From Paragordius varius (lineage: Eukaryota; Nematomorpha): DNA of 64,000 bases. Below, piece by piece: positions 35,481-47,448 of this stretch (the first letter of the stretch is position 1; every line of letters starts with the position of its first letter). The stretch lies in contig OZ176052.1 in the NCBI GenBank assembly GCA_964247055.1, forward strand, positions 11,284,001-11,348,000, read 5' to 3'. Below the pieces are notes generated by a model that was not told the DNA's origin, did no database searches, and saw only the letters and a program-made list of their open reading frames with translations. Made by a program: the position numbers and the translations under genes.

Positions 35481-38400
35481 TATTTTAATCCAAATCTCAA
35501 GGCGCGTAAATTTTTTTTATTAGCAGCCGGTAATGTTGTTTTTCCATTCAAAGATTTGTTTGCATAGATGGGAATTCCAAATCGCTCAGCTCTTTTTTGT
35601 TTTAATTCGCTTGTTGCCTAATAAAAAATTTGTTTAAATCACACGTTCATGATATATTATTTGATATAAAGTTCCTGATATTTATTTTCTAAGTATTACT
35701 ATTTAAAAAATTATTTTTTGATAGTATTGGACAAAATATTAAAAAAATTGCACAAAAAATGAATGGTTTTACGGTATATTGAATAATACCTATAATGGTA
35801 TATTTAATCTACTTTGAAAATAAATATTTTTGAAAGATTGTAACGGCATCCTAGAATAGTATTTACCTAAGATTGGTATATATGAATTCTTAAATCCATT
35901 AATGAATAATATCATAAGAAGCAATGCAGAAGTTATTTTTTATATATTTGGATCCAAAAAGCATAAATCTATAACTTTATGGCTAATTTATATGTCATTC
36001 AATATCTAATCAGGATAATGAATATTAATATGATATATGCGGTTAAAATGCTAGAAAAAAAGTTTTATAATTTTTTCTGTCTTGGCTCTAAAGCATTTTT
36101 ATTCTATATGAGGTCAAATAATATTAAATATAATAGATGAAAACGTGTTAACTAAATTTTATGTTTTAATATATTTAGCATAAGGATAATTATAAACGCA
36201 AAATATCAACAAAGATTCTACATTGTTTCAGAAAGTCCCCGAAAGATTTCCATTAATATAAGCTAAAAAATCGTTTTTTGGCGTCAAATTTGAATTATAA
36301 TAACTATTGATATGCGGTAAAAGATTTTAATTTTTAATAAAACAATCATATATTAAATCTAGATATGATAAGTACTCAATATACTTCCTTCAAAAAAATT
36401 TGCTTTGTATAAATAAATTTTCTCGATAATTTGCACCAAAGCGGAAGCTACGTATACTTTTTTTACAAAACATCCAATATATATTTACTTTCTCTATACA
36501 ATTCGATGCAGGAAAAAGGATCTATCATATCAGATTTTTAATTTAGGGAATTCATATGCCATAAAGACGGTGGTATAAAAGCCAAAATGGCATAATCAAC
36601 GAAAAAAATTCCCTATATCAAAAATCTGAGTTCTATTTTCTGCTATACATGTCTGGAAAAAGATATATATATATATATATATATTAAATGTTTTGTAATT
36701 ATTTAGCACTTACGCTTTAATGCAAATTATCAAAAAAATATTTAATATAAATCTTGAAAAATTTTTGCAGGCATTATATTGGATAATTTACATATAAATT
36801 AATATATGACTGTTTTAATAAAATAAAATCTTTTACCGCAAGTTCGATTTTTTAGCTTATATTCTTAAAAATCTTTCTGGGACTCTCCAAAATAATATAA
36901 AATCTTTGTTAAAAATATTTTGCGTTTAGTATCATTATGCTATGTTAAGCAAACAAAATTTAGTTGATACATTTTTATCTATTGTATTTAATAACATTTG
37001 ATATAATATGCAATAAAAATGCGATTTTTTAATAGGACTAATAACAGAATAAAATTTTTATCTGGTAGTTAACCCGCATATATCTTAGCGATATTCATTA
37101 TCCTGAAGCTTTTATCTATCTATTTTCTGGTCCCCATTTTTGCCGCACAATATTTTGGGTGACTTATATTTTTAATTGTAAAAATATAAGGTTTAACTAA
37201 TTCTAACGATTTAAATGCTACCTTACTAAAAGGTGGTGAAAAGCTATACTGTAGATTAGATTTTGAAGTATAAATCATTGGTTGAAAATTTTTTTATAAA
37301 TACTTACAAATATTTTCATAATGTATATAATATATATGTATATAAATAAAATTAAAGATACAAAATTTGTAAAAAATCTGTAAGTTTTGAGCAGATATTT
37401 GAATATGTAACATCAGACTGTTATAAAATTACGAAGGCAACATAACCAATATCATTTCACCATTTATGCTAGAACCCTTTATTGAAAAATCATCGTGTTT
37501 ATGAAGTTCAAGCAATACATATTTTTTGTGTAAATTAAGCCATGAATTCTAAAAAAATATATTTTAAGAAAAAAAACAATTTTAGTATTTAAAATTTTAG
37601 ATTTTGTATTTAGATGTTTGGATATAAAATAATTTGATTTATTTGGCTCATTTTTTTGCAAATGGTATAAACAAAAACTTTTAACTTGACAAAAAAATTA
37701 TATAATTTATTATAATCAACATAATTGATTTAAGTTATTAAAATTTTTTTATTTTAGTTTACTTAATTCCGTTAACATTATCATATAATGTTGATATTCT
37801 TTGATCTTAAGCTTTAAATAAAAATTTTTGTTCCTTAGTAACACCGTTAAAGTATAGCAACTTATTTATCTTTACGTGTTGAAACTTATATTATCAAAAA
37901 AAATTTTTTTTATAAACCAAATTTATACCCTAAATTTAGCAATTATAAATTTAACAAATATAACCTTGAGTGGAGAAATGTTGGATGAAGGCTTCTTGGT
38001 GGTGGAATTATTAGATGATGCTGGCAAATAATCAGGTTTAACTGGAAGTCCAAATCTATGTTTCACACAAAATCATTCATAATAAAAAATTGAAAATTTT
38101 ATTATAAACTGTGCAAAAAAAAGGTAAAAGATAAAAATATTTTTAATTTAAACATATCATATTTAACCGTTTCGCCCGTATCAATAAACGATCATCCGTC
38201 AATTCATGATTGTAGTGATGTTGTTCTCCACGGAATTTTTCGTTTCGCAATTCAGTTCGCTATTATTATAATTTTGAACGAAAAATTATTATTGCGACTG
38301 TAATTTTTAGGATTGTAAAAAGTTTTTATTTGGTATTAAAAGGTGTCTCTCTCTTTAAATAACTTTGGACATGTTATTACACTACTTTCAATCGATTAAA

Positions 38401-40033
38401 ATAAAAATAAATATAAGAATTCTTAACATCGTTTTTAGCTAATTACCCTTATATTTTTACACATATTAATTCAATTTATATAAATTTAACGAATAAAATG
38501 GTTGCCAAATATTTAAAAAGTATTATGGGTATTATTAAAAAAATTTCTGTGTAAAGTATAAAAATATATATTTGACAGCCAATGTTTTATAAAATAATGC
38601 AAATTTATGTTAAATAAAAATTTATATTATATATAATATTTGAATAAAAGTTAAATTCACTCAAATGTGTTGTATATAAATATTAATTTCACAGACCAAC
38701 ATGGCTAAATATGTTCTAATAAAATAAAATTATTCTTTTTGAAACTGAAAAAAACCAACTCAATAATAGTTTTGAGAGTCGAATAATTTCAAAAAATCAA
38801 CTAATAAATAAGGCAACCGTCATAATCATCCAGTTATACTTAAAATGATTTTGATAAAAGACTAATAATCTAAGTAAAATCATTGAATAAATTAATTTAA
38901 AAATCGGTAAATATCCAACTTTAATTTCGGGTAAACTTTGAAGTGAATTCAATTTAACAACGTGGTCTTGATGCATCGTTGATTCAATCCCATTAGCGGT
39001 GGCCACATTTGGATTATCTTTTTGTCCATTTTCATTTAAAGTAGGTATTGGTCTAAATGATATAAATTATTTACATATATATATAAATATTGATAGGAGA
39101 GTAACTTTAAAAAGCAATATGGTAAATAATGGAATTAATAATGATTTTTATTAACTATGGTTAAATTTTAGAAAAAGTATTATAAACTGAAAAAACTAAG
39201 TTGTAAACTAAAATAATCCGAAAATAGAAGTCATAAAAAGAACCATTTACCAATCGCAACTCTATAATTCTATATAACTTTTAAACACGCATATATTTTT
39301 TCGTTTCAGTTCATAAAATTTTTTTACGGATTTTAATTTATGTGCTTCAATACTAAAATAGGTAAAGAATAATAAAATAAAAATGTTTAAATAACTTTCT
39401 CAGTTTGTTTAATGAGGAAGTGATTTCAGGACCCAAATCTTCATTGCTACTGTCTAAAAGTTTTTCTTCTTCTTCCTCCATTATTTCAGTCGAGGCGATA
39501 GATTCATTCGGATCATTGAATGATAACATAGATGATTGATTTATAGAGAATGTGCTAGCAAAAGTTGCAGATGATACTGAAATGGATTTCATATCTAAAA
39601 CATTATTAGGCTGATACTATTTTCCAATAAATATTTAGATAATCGATCTGATAATTCATTTTTGTTTCCAGATACAGGTAGATTAAGATTTTTGCATTCG
39701 CGTTTTAAATCTGCCAACTGTTAATATAAAAAAGTTTGTTTACTTTTAAAAAAGGCACATCGGACAGCTTCAATAGTGACATGTTTGAATGTATCCGCGC
39801 AAAAATTATTATAACGTAGTATTAGCGTAAATTCCGATATCTTCGTATTTAGCGAAAAAATTGCCAGTTTTAGTAATAAGGTAAAAGAAATAACAAAATT
39901 ACAATATATAAATATATGGGTTAAACTTAAAAAAAAGGTATTATTCTGCAATTTTAAATTATTTACAAGGATTAAACTATTCCATTCAATAACAACAAGT
40001 TATTTAGCAAATAACTACTTGTTTTTGGCTCAT
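35480..40033 (-). CDS. SARNP: SARNP/CIP29-like SAP-domain ribonucleoprotein
   Basis: Exons 5' to 3': 40019-40033 (tentative, MSQKQ), 39618-39717, 39396-39594, 38920-39052, 38168-38259, 37965-38055, 35480-35617; phases agree, 255 residues. Exon 2 is a SAP DNA-binding helix-turn-helix (LADLKRECKNLNLPVSGNKN then ELSDRL). A Ser- and Glu-rich linker follows (MEEEEEKLLDSSNED). The C-terminal part repeats the SARNP signature RxKRFGLPV, KRAERFGIPI and RALRFGL. SARNP (yeast Tho1) binds RNA and the DDX39B/UAP56 helicase in the TREX mRNA export machinery in the nucleus. Intron 2 is 23 nt, the smallest in the window; the last intron is 2.3 kb and holds a foldback element. The start exon rests only on phase and proximity. 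Confidence 0.85.
36003..37112. mobile_element. Large foldback element (~1.1 kb, ~350-nt arms)
   Basis: Arm 36003-36360 (GGATAATGAATATT, GGCATAATGTA-like blocks, GATATGCGGTAAAAGATTTT) is inverted at 36770-37112 (AAATCTTTTACCGCA, AATATTCATTATCC). The centre has a second, smaller inverted pair (TCAGATTTTTAATTTAGGGA and TCCCTATATCAAAAATCTGA) and a (TA)n tract. No transposase. It occupies much of the 2.3 kb last intron of the SARNP-like gene. A related end lies at 55120-55225. Confidence 0.75.
39595..39617 (-). other. 23-nt intron (SARNP-like intron 2)
   Basis: GTATCAGCC...TGTTTTAG. Read through, it contributes an in-frame stop; removed, it joins SKYLLEN to NMKSISVSS in phase 1. Confidence 0.8.
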
Positions 40034-40088
40034 GATATTTTTAATGAATCATATATAATTGTACACAAAAAATAACCCGGAAATAATC

Positions 40089-40170
40089 TGCATCAGGATT
40101 ATCATGGTGCCTTTGATTTTGCTTACGAGTGGTTTAAAAATTTATTTGCACTTTTGTGGTAAGTAATCCA
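40089..40170. mobile_element. R1 copy C, left fragment
   Basis: CATCAGGATTATCATGGTGC then CTTTGATTTTGC is the R1 start; it stops at the hAT insertion and resumes at 44699. Confidence 0.7.
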
Positions 40171-40618
40171 TAGTGATTAGACGTCCAGCTTTTCACACTT
40201 TGTCCCGCTTCCCGCTACGTTTTTGAAATGTCCCGCCTTTTCACGATTATGTAAAAAAAATCGCTTCCATTTAAATTTTTTATAAAAAAATTATTTATTT
40301 ATCCGTTTAAATTTTTTATCATTAGTTATCTTTATCTATATCAATTTTTGGAAATTTTTATTTTAATTTAAAACAGTTATTCTTTTGGAATTTATATCAT
40401 ACTAGCGTAAATCTCGTGCTGCTACGCCCGAGGAAGTCCTTCGGACTTGTGGGGGGGAGGGGCTATTGGAAAAACGGGACAATAAAATGATCCACATATG
40501 TCGAGTATTTTGAAACATTATTTAATAGATATGATTTTATAGGAATTTTAAAACGGAGCATTCATACTAATATATTGTTTAATTGGGGGAAAAAGATATT
40601 TAAAAAAAATTATTTTTT

Positions 40619-42985
40619 TGGACTTTTTTTAAAAAGGGTATTTTACGGGGGAAGCGGGTAAAAAGAGGGACTAAATCAAAAAAGCGAGTCGACTATGTTC
40701 GGCGCAATCGAAAATAACAAAAATCATATTTGAAATTGAATGGACCAACACCTTCTCCAGAAAATTGTCTCAAAGACACGATTTTCATGGACTTCTGTTT
40801 TCAAAAAAACCCGTTTTTTACACGGGGTGGGCCCTAACTGGGGGCCTATTTCAAAAAAGGACGAAGCTCTTGTCGGGACATTTATTAATGATTATTTTCC
40901 GATATTTGGATTTATTTGGGTACACTGGTTTTCCGGAAACAGATCACAAAGTTACATGACAAATCAGTTTTTAGCGGGTAGCTCCCTACCCAGCAGCTAT
41001 CATCAAAGAAACGCTTGACTCAAATTTTTGACTTTTAACAGGGAATACGTGGAATCCATATAGAATTTTTACGGTCTCATACCTAGGGCAAAAAATAGAT
41101 TTAAATAATTATTTTTGTGGACTTTTTTTAAAAACGGCATTTTACGGGGAGAGCGGGTAAAAAGAGGCCCTAAATCAAAAAAGCGAGACGACTATGTTCG
41201 GCGCACTCGAAAATAAGTGAACAAAAATCATATTTGAAATTGAACGGACCAACACGTTCTCCGGAAAATTGACTTAACCCATTTTTCACACGGGGTAGGC
41301 CCAAACTAGGGACCTAATTCTAAAAATGTGCGAAGCTATTGTCGGGACTTTTATTAATGATTATAAATTTTCGATATTTGGATTTGATTGGGTCCACCGG
41401 TTTTCCGGAAACAGATCACAAAGTTACATGACAAATCAGTTTTTAGCGGGTAGCTCCCTACCCAGCAGCTATCATCAAAGAAACGCTTGAAATTTTTGAC
41501 TTTTAACAGGGAATACGTGGAATCCATATAGAATTTTTACGGTCTCATACCTAGGGCGAAAAATAGATTTAAATAATTATTTTTGTGGACTTTTTTTAAA
41601 AGCGGCATTTTACAGGGGAGCGGGTAAAAAGAGGCCCTAAATCAAAAAAGCGAGACGACTATGTTCGGCGCAATCGAAAATAAGTAAACAAAAATCATAT
41701 AAATTGAATGGACCAACACGTTCTCCAGAAAATTGTCTCAAAGACACGTTTTTCGTGGACTTCTGTTTTCAAAACCCGTTTTTCACACGGGGTGGGCCCG
41801 AACTGGGGGCCTATTTCAAAAAAAGGACGAAGCTATTGTCGGGGCCTTCATTAATGATTATATTTTTTCGAAGTTTGGATTTGAATGTGTCTACCGGTTT
41901 TCCGGTACCATATCACAAAGCCAGCATTTTCCATTTTTATAAATATATAGAATACCATAAATAATGTGTTATTATACATATATTTTTTAACATCCTATAC
42001 ATATGATAGATCATACTCAGCAGCTATCATCAAAGAAACGCTTGACTAAAATTTTTGCCTTTTAACAGGAAATACGAAAAATCCTTATTGAAATTTTACA
42101 GTCTCATATCTTGGGCAAAAAAATACAATCAAAAAATTATTTTTGTGGATTTTTTTTTAAAAATGGCATTTTACGGGTGTAGCGGGTAAAAAGAGGGCCT
42201 AAATCAAAAAAGCGAGACGACTATGTTCGGCGCACTCGAAAATAAGTGAACAAAAATCATATTTGAAATTGAATGGTCCAACACGTTCTCCGGAAAATTG
42301 ACTTAACCCATTTTTCACACGGGGTAGGCCCAAACTAGGGACCTAATTCTAAAAAAGGGCGAAGCTATTGTCGGGACTTCTATTAATGATTATAATTTTT
42401 CGATATTTGGATTTGATTGGGTCCACCGGTTTTCCGGAAACAGATCACAAAGTTACATGACAAATCAGTTTTTAGCGGGTAGCTCCCTACCCAGCAGCTA
42501 TCATCAAAGAAACGCTTGACTCAATTTTTGACTTTTAACAGGGAATACATGGAATCCATATAGAATTTTTACGGTCTCATACCTAGGGCGAAAAATAGAT
42601 TTAAATAATTATTTTTGTGGACTTTTTTTAACGGCATTTTACGGGGGGAGCGGGTTAAAAGAGGCCCTAAATCAAAAAAGCGAGACTATGTTCGGCGCAA
42701 TCGAAAATAAGTAAACAAAAATCATATAAATTGAATGGACCAACACGTTCTCCAGAAAATTGTCTCAAAGACACGATTTTCGTGGACTTCTGTTTTCAAA
42801 AAAAACCCGTTTTTCACACGGGGTGGGCCCGAACTGGGGGCCTATTTCAAAAAACGGGCGAAGCTATTGTCGGGGCATTCATTAATGATTTTATTTTTTC
42901 GAAGTTTGGATTTGAATGTGTCTACCGGTTTCCCGGTACCATATCACAAAGCCAGCATTTTCCTTTTTATAAATATATAGATGAT
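40619..42985. repeat. Five ~480-bp tandem units inside the hAT element
   Basis: Units begin near 40619, 41097, 41583, 42144 and 42615, each starting TGGACTTTTTTTAAAAA, then AGCGGGTAAAAAGAGG, then ACTATGTTCGGCGCA. Units 2-3 and 4-5 form near-identical ~1.03 kb blocks, and units 3 and 5 share a distinct right half ending TCACAAAGCCAGCATTTTCC. So the array grew first as single units, then by block duplication. Units are much more GC-rich than their surroundings. Confidence 0.9.
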
Positions 42986-43110
42986 TGTACACTTTGCTTC
43001 CTACTCCCATTGCCAACATTATCAAAAAGACAAAATAATACCACAAATCGGTATATTCCAGAAAACTAAGGTAATAAAATATTTTTTTATAATAATATTA
43101 GTTTAAAAAT

Positions 43111-44560
43111 ATGAGTACAAAAAGAGGTTGTAAATTCAACAATGAATTAAAAGAATTTCCTTTTATCAAAAAAACCAAGAATGAATCATTTGTTAAATAT
43201 TCTTTATGCGAGGGGAAATTCACCCTAGCACACGGCAAGCATGATTTTACAAAGCATATGGAAACACAGAAACATAAAAAATGTTAAGATATGGCGGCAC
43301 AAAAGGAGCCATTTTTATCGAAAAACCGCTTTTGGAGAGGAAGAAAAGAATTCTAGCCGAAGGCGTTATCTTTTGCCGTTAATCACAATCATTCCATTAG
43401 ATCTATGGATTGTATTTCACAGGTAATTCGTACAAAAAATATTTTTCACAAATTGGCGATAATTTTAATCAAAACATTATTGGCGTTGGGTGTGCAGCGT
43501 ATATAATACACAACGCTATTCAAACACCTGCTGATTTGGTACCCCTAGATGTGGAAAATGTAGTTGCTAAAATATATTCCTATTTTTATATATACACGGT
43601 ACGCGTTGAAACACTTAAGGAATTCTGTGAAAATGCAGAAGTTCGATATCAAAAAATGCTTGGATATTGTAAGACTCGTTTATTTAGCTCTTCTGCCAGA
43701 TATCGAAGGATTTTCAAAAAATGTATGATCCTTTAAAATCCTATTTTTTATCACAGGACATATGTCCTACAACTTTGGAAAAGTTTTTGAAAGTGATTCT
43801 TCAAAAATATGGTTAGAGTTCCTACATAATCATTATCTCTATCTAAATGTTATTAAATTGATAGAAGGTGACGATTTCGGCAATCGAAGTAGCCAATGAA
43901 GTTATTAACCTAAAATTCCAATGTCAAGAAAGGTTAGAAAATAATTTTATACCATTAATTATCCGTAATATTATAAATAATTTAGAAAAACAAGACTTAA
44001 CAAATCGCCAAGATATCTTGTACCATAAAAAATGTTTTATACAAACTGTAGAGCTTATTTGGATGACTGGCGGTGCAATTCAATGAAATTGATTTTTTTC
44101 ATTGGATAACATTAAAATCAGAATTTAATTAGTGCGATGTTCAAAAATTAATTACATATGCATCTCCCGAAAATTCCCAAAAAATCTTTTAGAAAATGAT
44201 CTTTTTTGAAGTATCATTAGTTAATAAATATATTAATAATGAAAAACTTAAATTATGACAACAATAGACAAGACTTGTTTATAAGTATTTCATCATTTTG
44301 AAACAAACTATGTTCTATACAATAATATTTTAAAAATTGTGGAATTTGTTCTATCTTTACCTAGAACGAACGCTGATATTGAGCGCGTTTTTTCCACAGT
44401 AAATCTGGTGTGTCGGAAAAATCACATTTAAACGTTAAAACAGGCCATTTTATCTGTCAAATATAATTTGACAAATTCTTGTAAAGACTTCTACAATATT
44501 TTTAAAAATGATGACAATCTGCTAAAACGCATTATACCAAAGATTAAAATATTTTCTTAT
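43111..44560 (+). pseudogene. hAT transposase remnant
   Basis: Starts MSTKRGCKFNNELKEFPFIK, then a BED-like zinc finger remnant (CEGKFTLAHGKHDFTKHMET then QKHKK) closed by a stop at 43287. Further pieces: IIGVGCAAYIIHNAI and YFYIYTVRVETLKEFCENAE (43410-43736), DPLKSYFLSQDICP, AIEVANEVINL (43868-44086), and the C-terminal hAT dimerisation motif RTNADIERVFSTVNLV near 44360. Order and motifs match hAT proteins of the ZMYM6/KIAA1586-like kind. Several stops and frameshifts interrupt it, and the RNase H catalytic core is not all present. Confidence 0.8.
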
Positions 44561-44698
44561 ATTTATAAAGTATTTGTGTTAAAAATAAATAAATATAACA
44601 ATAAATTTTTTGTATAAAATTTTTTAGCTGTACCCCCCATGCCCCCCTCCTTCCTCAGATTTGTCCCGCTTTTTCCTTCAAAAAATCTGGTCACCCTA

Positions 44699-45670
44699 TC
44701 CATATAAGAAAATGTTCGCGCACATTTTTTAACTAAAAATTTGGTGAAAGCTAAAGGCCTCATTCCAAAAAGGAACACTAAAACATATCATGAACTACAG
44801 TAAAAAAGCAGTTTTTAAAATATTAAATTTTTAGATGTGGCTTCTAAATCTTAAATTTTTTGCTCTTCTATCATTGATTAGTTCTCTTAAAATAAGCGCA
44901 AATGCCGAAATTCCGCGATAAAAATAATGTTCTAAATTTTGATAGCAATTAAAAAGATTTTTTTTAAATGCATTTAATATTACAAAAATTTGTTTTAGCG
45001 TACTTCATACTATTTTGAGCATGAGGGGACGGTATAAAAACGCTTTCAAGTATTAGAAAAACTTTCTATATATTTCGAGAATGCTAAACCTTTCTATTAC
45101 CTCAGATTTAGGTTAAATATTCGTTTGCTTTCTGATTTTTGTGAATTTTTCTAAAAAAAACCACTTTATACATAACAGAAATTTGAAGATAAGGGAATAT
45201 TTTGATCAAGCTCTATGTTTAGATATGAGGTTCATCGAATCCCATGGAAAAATGACTTTATAATATTTTAAAACCTTTTTATACCGTTTTCATCACACTA
45301 ATAGTTTGAATAGGCCTGAACAAAATTTTCTAGATATTTTTTGAAAAAAAAGTATGAATTTTCAAATATTTATTTGATGTTAAAATTTAGCATAAGTCTT
45401 ATATATAGCTCGGCATTTTTGCGCTTCTTTTAAGAAAAATAGCCCATCTGAGAATAGCGATAAATTTAGGATTTTTGAAGCCCACGTCTTAAAATTAAAT
45501 ATTTTTAGAAACATTGTTCCCTTTTAATGTAGTTTATGATATATTTTTTGGAATGAACCCTTCGCCTTCACCAAAAAAATTTTATTTGAAAAAATATGCG
45601 CAAATTTTGCCATTTGTAGATTATTTTCTTAAATCCGTAAGGGCCAAAAGCATTATGTCAATCCTGATAC
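44699..45670. mobile_element. R1 copy C, right fragment
   Basis: Continues R1 after the hAT insertion: TTTAGATGTGGCTTCTAAAT, GTTCTCTTAAAATAAGCGC, TTTTTATACCGTTTTCATC, and the end GGCCAAAAGCATTATGTCAA then TCCTGATAC. Blocks are in the same order as copies A and B. Confidence 0.7.
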
Positions 45671-47134
45671 ATTTTCCTATAACATGAATGTTTAATCAGG
45701 TTATTTTTATACCCCCAATTTTGAAGCTTGTAATTTTTTTTATATCCCACTAATAAATCTTCACACCTCAAACTAAAAAGATTAATCCTTTAGCTTAGCC
45801 ATATTTAAATAGACGATTGATGGCCCTTTTAATTATTATGTGTAAATTATTGCCATTTTTTATTAGGAATTTTGTAATGTAAATTATATTAATTGAATTT
45901 TATACCAAGGTAAATATTATTAAAAATTAAATACTTTTACTGAAGGTTTTTGACCCAATATCATTTACATGTCAAATGTATCCCTAGGTAAAATGACTTC
46001 GGCTAAATTCGACTTCAGATTTCAACAAATATATTCTGCACATGTCAAATTCCCTTTTGAACATTTTTTTCTACATAATTTAAATTCTCCCTATAATTAT
46101 ATCTGGTCTAAAATAATTTAGAATTGAGGAAGGCTGTGTGAATGAGCCATTGATAAAACTTACATTGAGTGGGTCGTCAATTAAAAAAAACTTGCTAAAT
46201 CTGTTAATTTTTAAATTAGCTCTTAAAATATTTTACCCTTCACAAATTTTGAGCCATAGGACATCTAAGACATTTGTATAAATTATAAACCGGCTCATTC
46301 AAAATGCATTAAATATCTTTTATAATTTTGTGTCCTCTCAAATACCTATTGTTTATAAAACAAAAATAAATTATTTATATTTTTATTTCGGAAAATTTTA
46401 AATCCTAAACTAGCATAATAAAACAGAAAAAATGATGTAACATGCCAAAATATCTCAATTAGTAATTAATTAGGCCCAGAAACATATAATTAAATTCAGT
46501 GATCAATCTAAAATGAACAGGGATAATTTCGTAATTTTTAATAAAAAATTCGAAATAAAGGGTGAATTTTATGCATTAACCCATAATTATACTCAAAAAA
46601 AAGTTTCTTTCAATAAATTATTTTATGTGTAAAAGGAGAGAGATTTTGGCCGTTTTTTTCATTTTATAATAAATATTTATAAACATATTAATAATCAATG
46701 CTAATTGCTGATTAATTATTTTAGATATCATCAATTTGTGGCACCTTTGGATGTCGATTATCATAAAATTCTATAGCCCATTATCCATTTCTTCTAATAA
46801 AAGATCTTTTTTATCAAATTTATTGACTCCTAAAAATATACAGCTTACACAATGATTTAGTATAAAAACAACCCCAATATACACGGCTAATATATTGTTG
46901 TATAAAGGTCAATTGTAATAGCAAAAAAGCCGGAAAAGCCGAAATGACTAAAACAATGAAACAAAGTTTAGTATAAATAGCTCTTCCAAAAATAGAGTGG
47001 TTGATTTAGTAGAGGAAGGTACAGGGCATTGTATTTATTTAAAATTTAAATTACAATAATTTTAGGTAATAAAGATAAACTATAAACTACATATATTTGA
47101 ATCAAAATAAGCCCCTGGTGTAGTTTTAATATCA
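45671..47134. other. Intergenic AT-rich DNA
   Basis: No gene recognised. It would include the 3' UTR of the metalloprotease gene at its right end. Confidence 0.4.
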
Positions 47135-47315
47135 TTACAGATTATTCAAATAATTGAACAAATCTTCGTTAAAGTCTTCCTGTGGATTTTTAGAATCAAA
47201 TTCTTCGGCGGATAAAATTTTTCTATCTTTAAAATATTTTTCGTAGCGACCATCCGTATAGTCTTCAGCTACGTATCTATTGTCAGGTCCTCTAAGAACG
47301 TATACAACATTCATA

Positions 47316-47355
<40 letters not shown>

Positions 47356-47401
47356 ATTGTAAGTTTTAAATATCAAAAAATTAGGTGATATCCCAAATAA
47401 G

Positions 47402-47448
<47 letters not shown>

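Larger units (their letters stand above)
40171..44698 (+). mobile_element. hAT-superfamily DNA transposon, decayed, inserted in R1 copy C
   Basis: Ends TAGTGATTAGACGTCC at left and, inverted at right, TAGGGTGACCAGATTTTTTG: imperfect short TIRs of hAT type with subterminal TTTGTCCCGCTT near both ends. Flanks on both sides contain ATCCATA, consistent with a target duplication, though an exact 8-bp copy is not preserved. Contents: a tandem array (40619-42985) followed by transposase remnants (43111-44560). Not functional as it stands. Confidence 0.8.

Noticed and set aside
40740-43069. Recurrent ORFs of 60-110 codons in the tandem units
   Set aside because: They recur because the DNA units recur, in two frames at once, with differences that shift frames between units. 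No protein family recognised.
43868-44086. Independent host gene at the hAT remnant
   Set aside because: Motifs and position fit the interrupted hAT transposase; no splice sites join the pieces.
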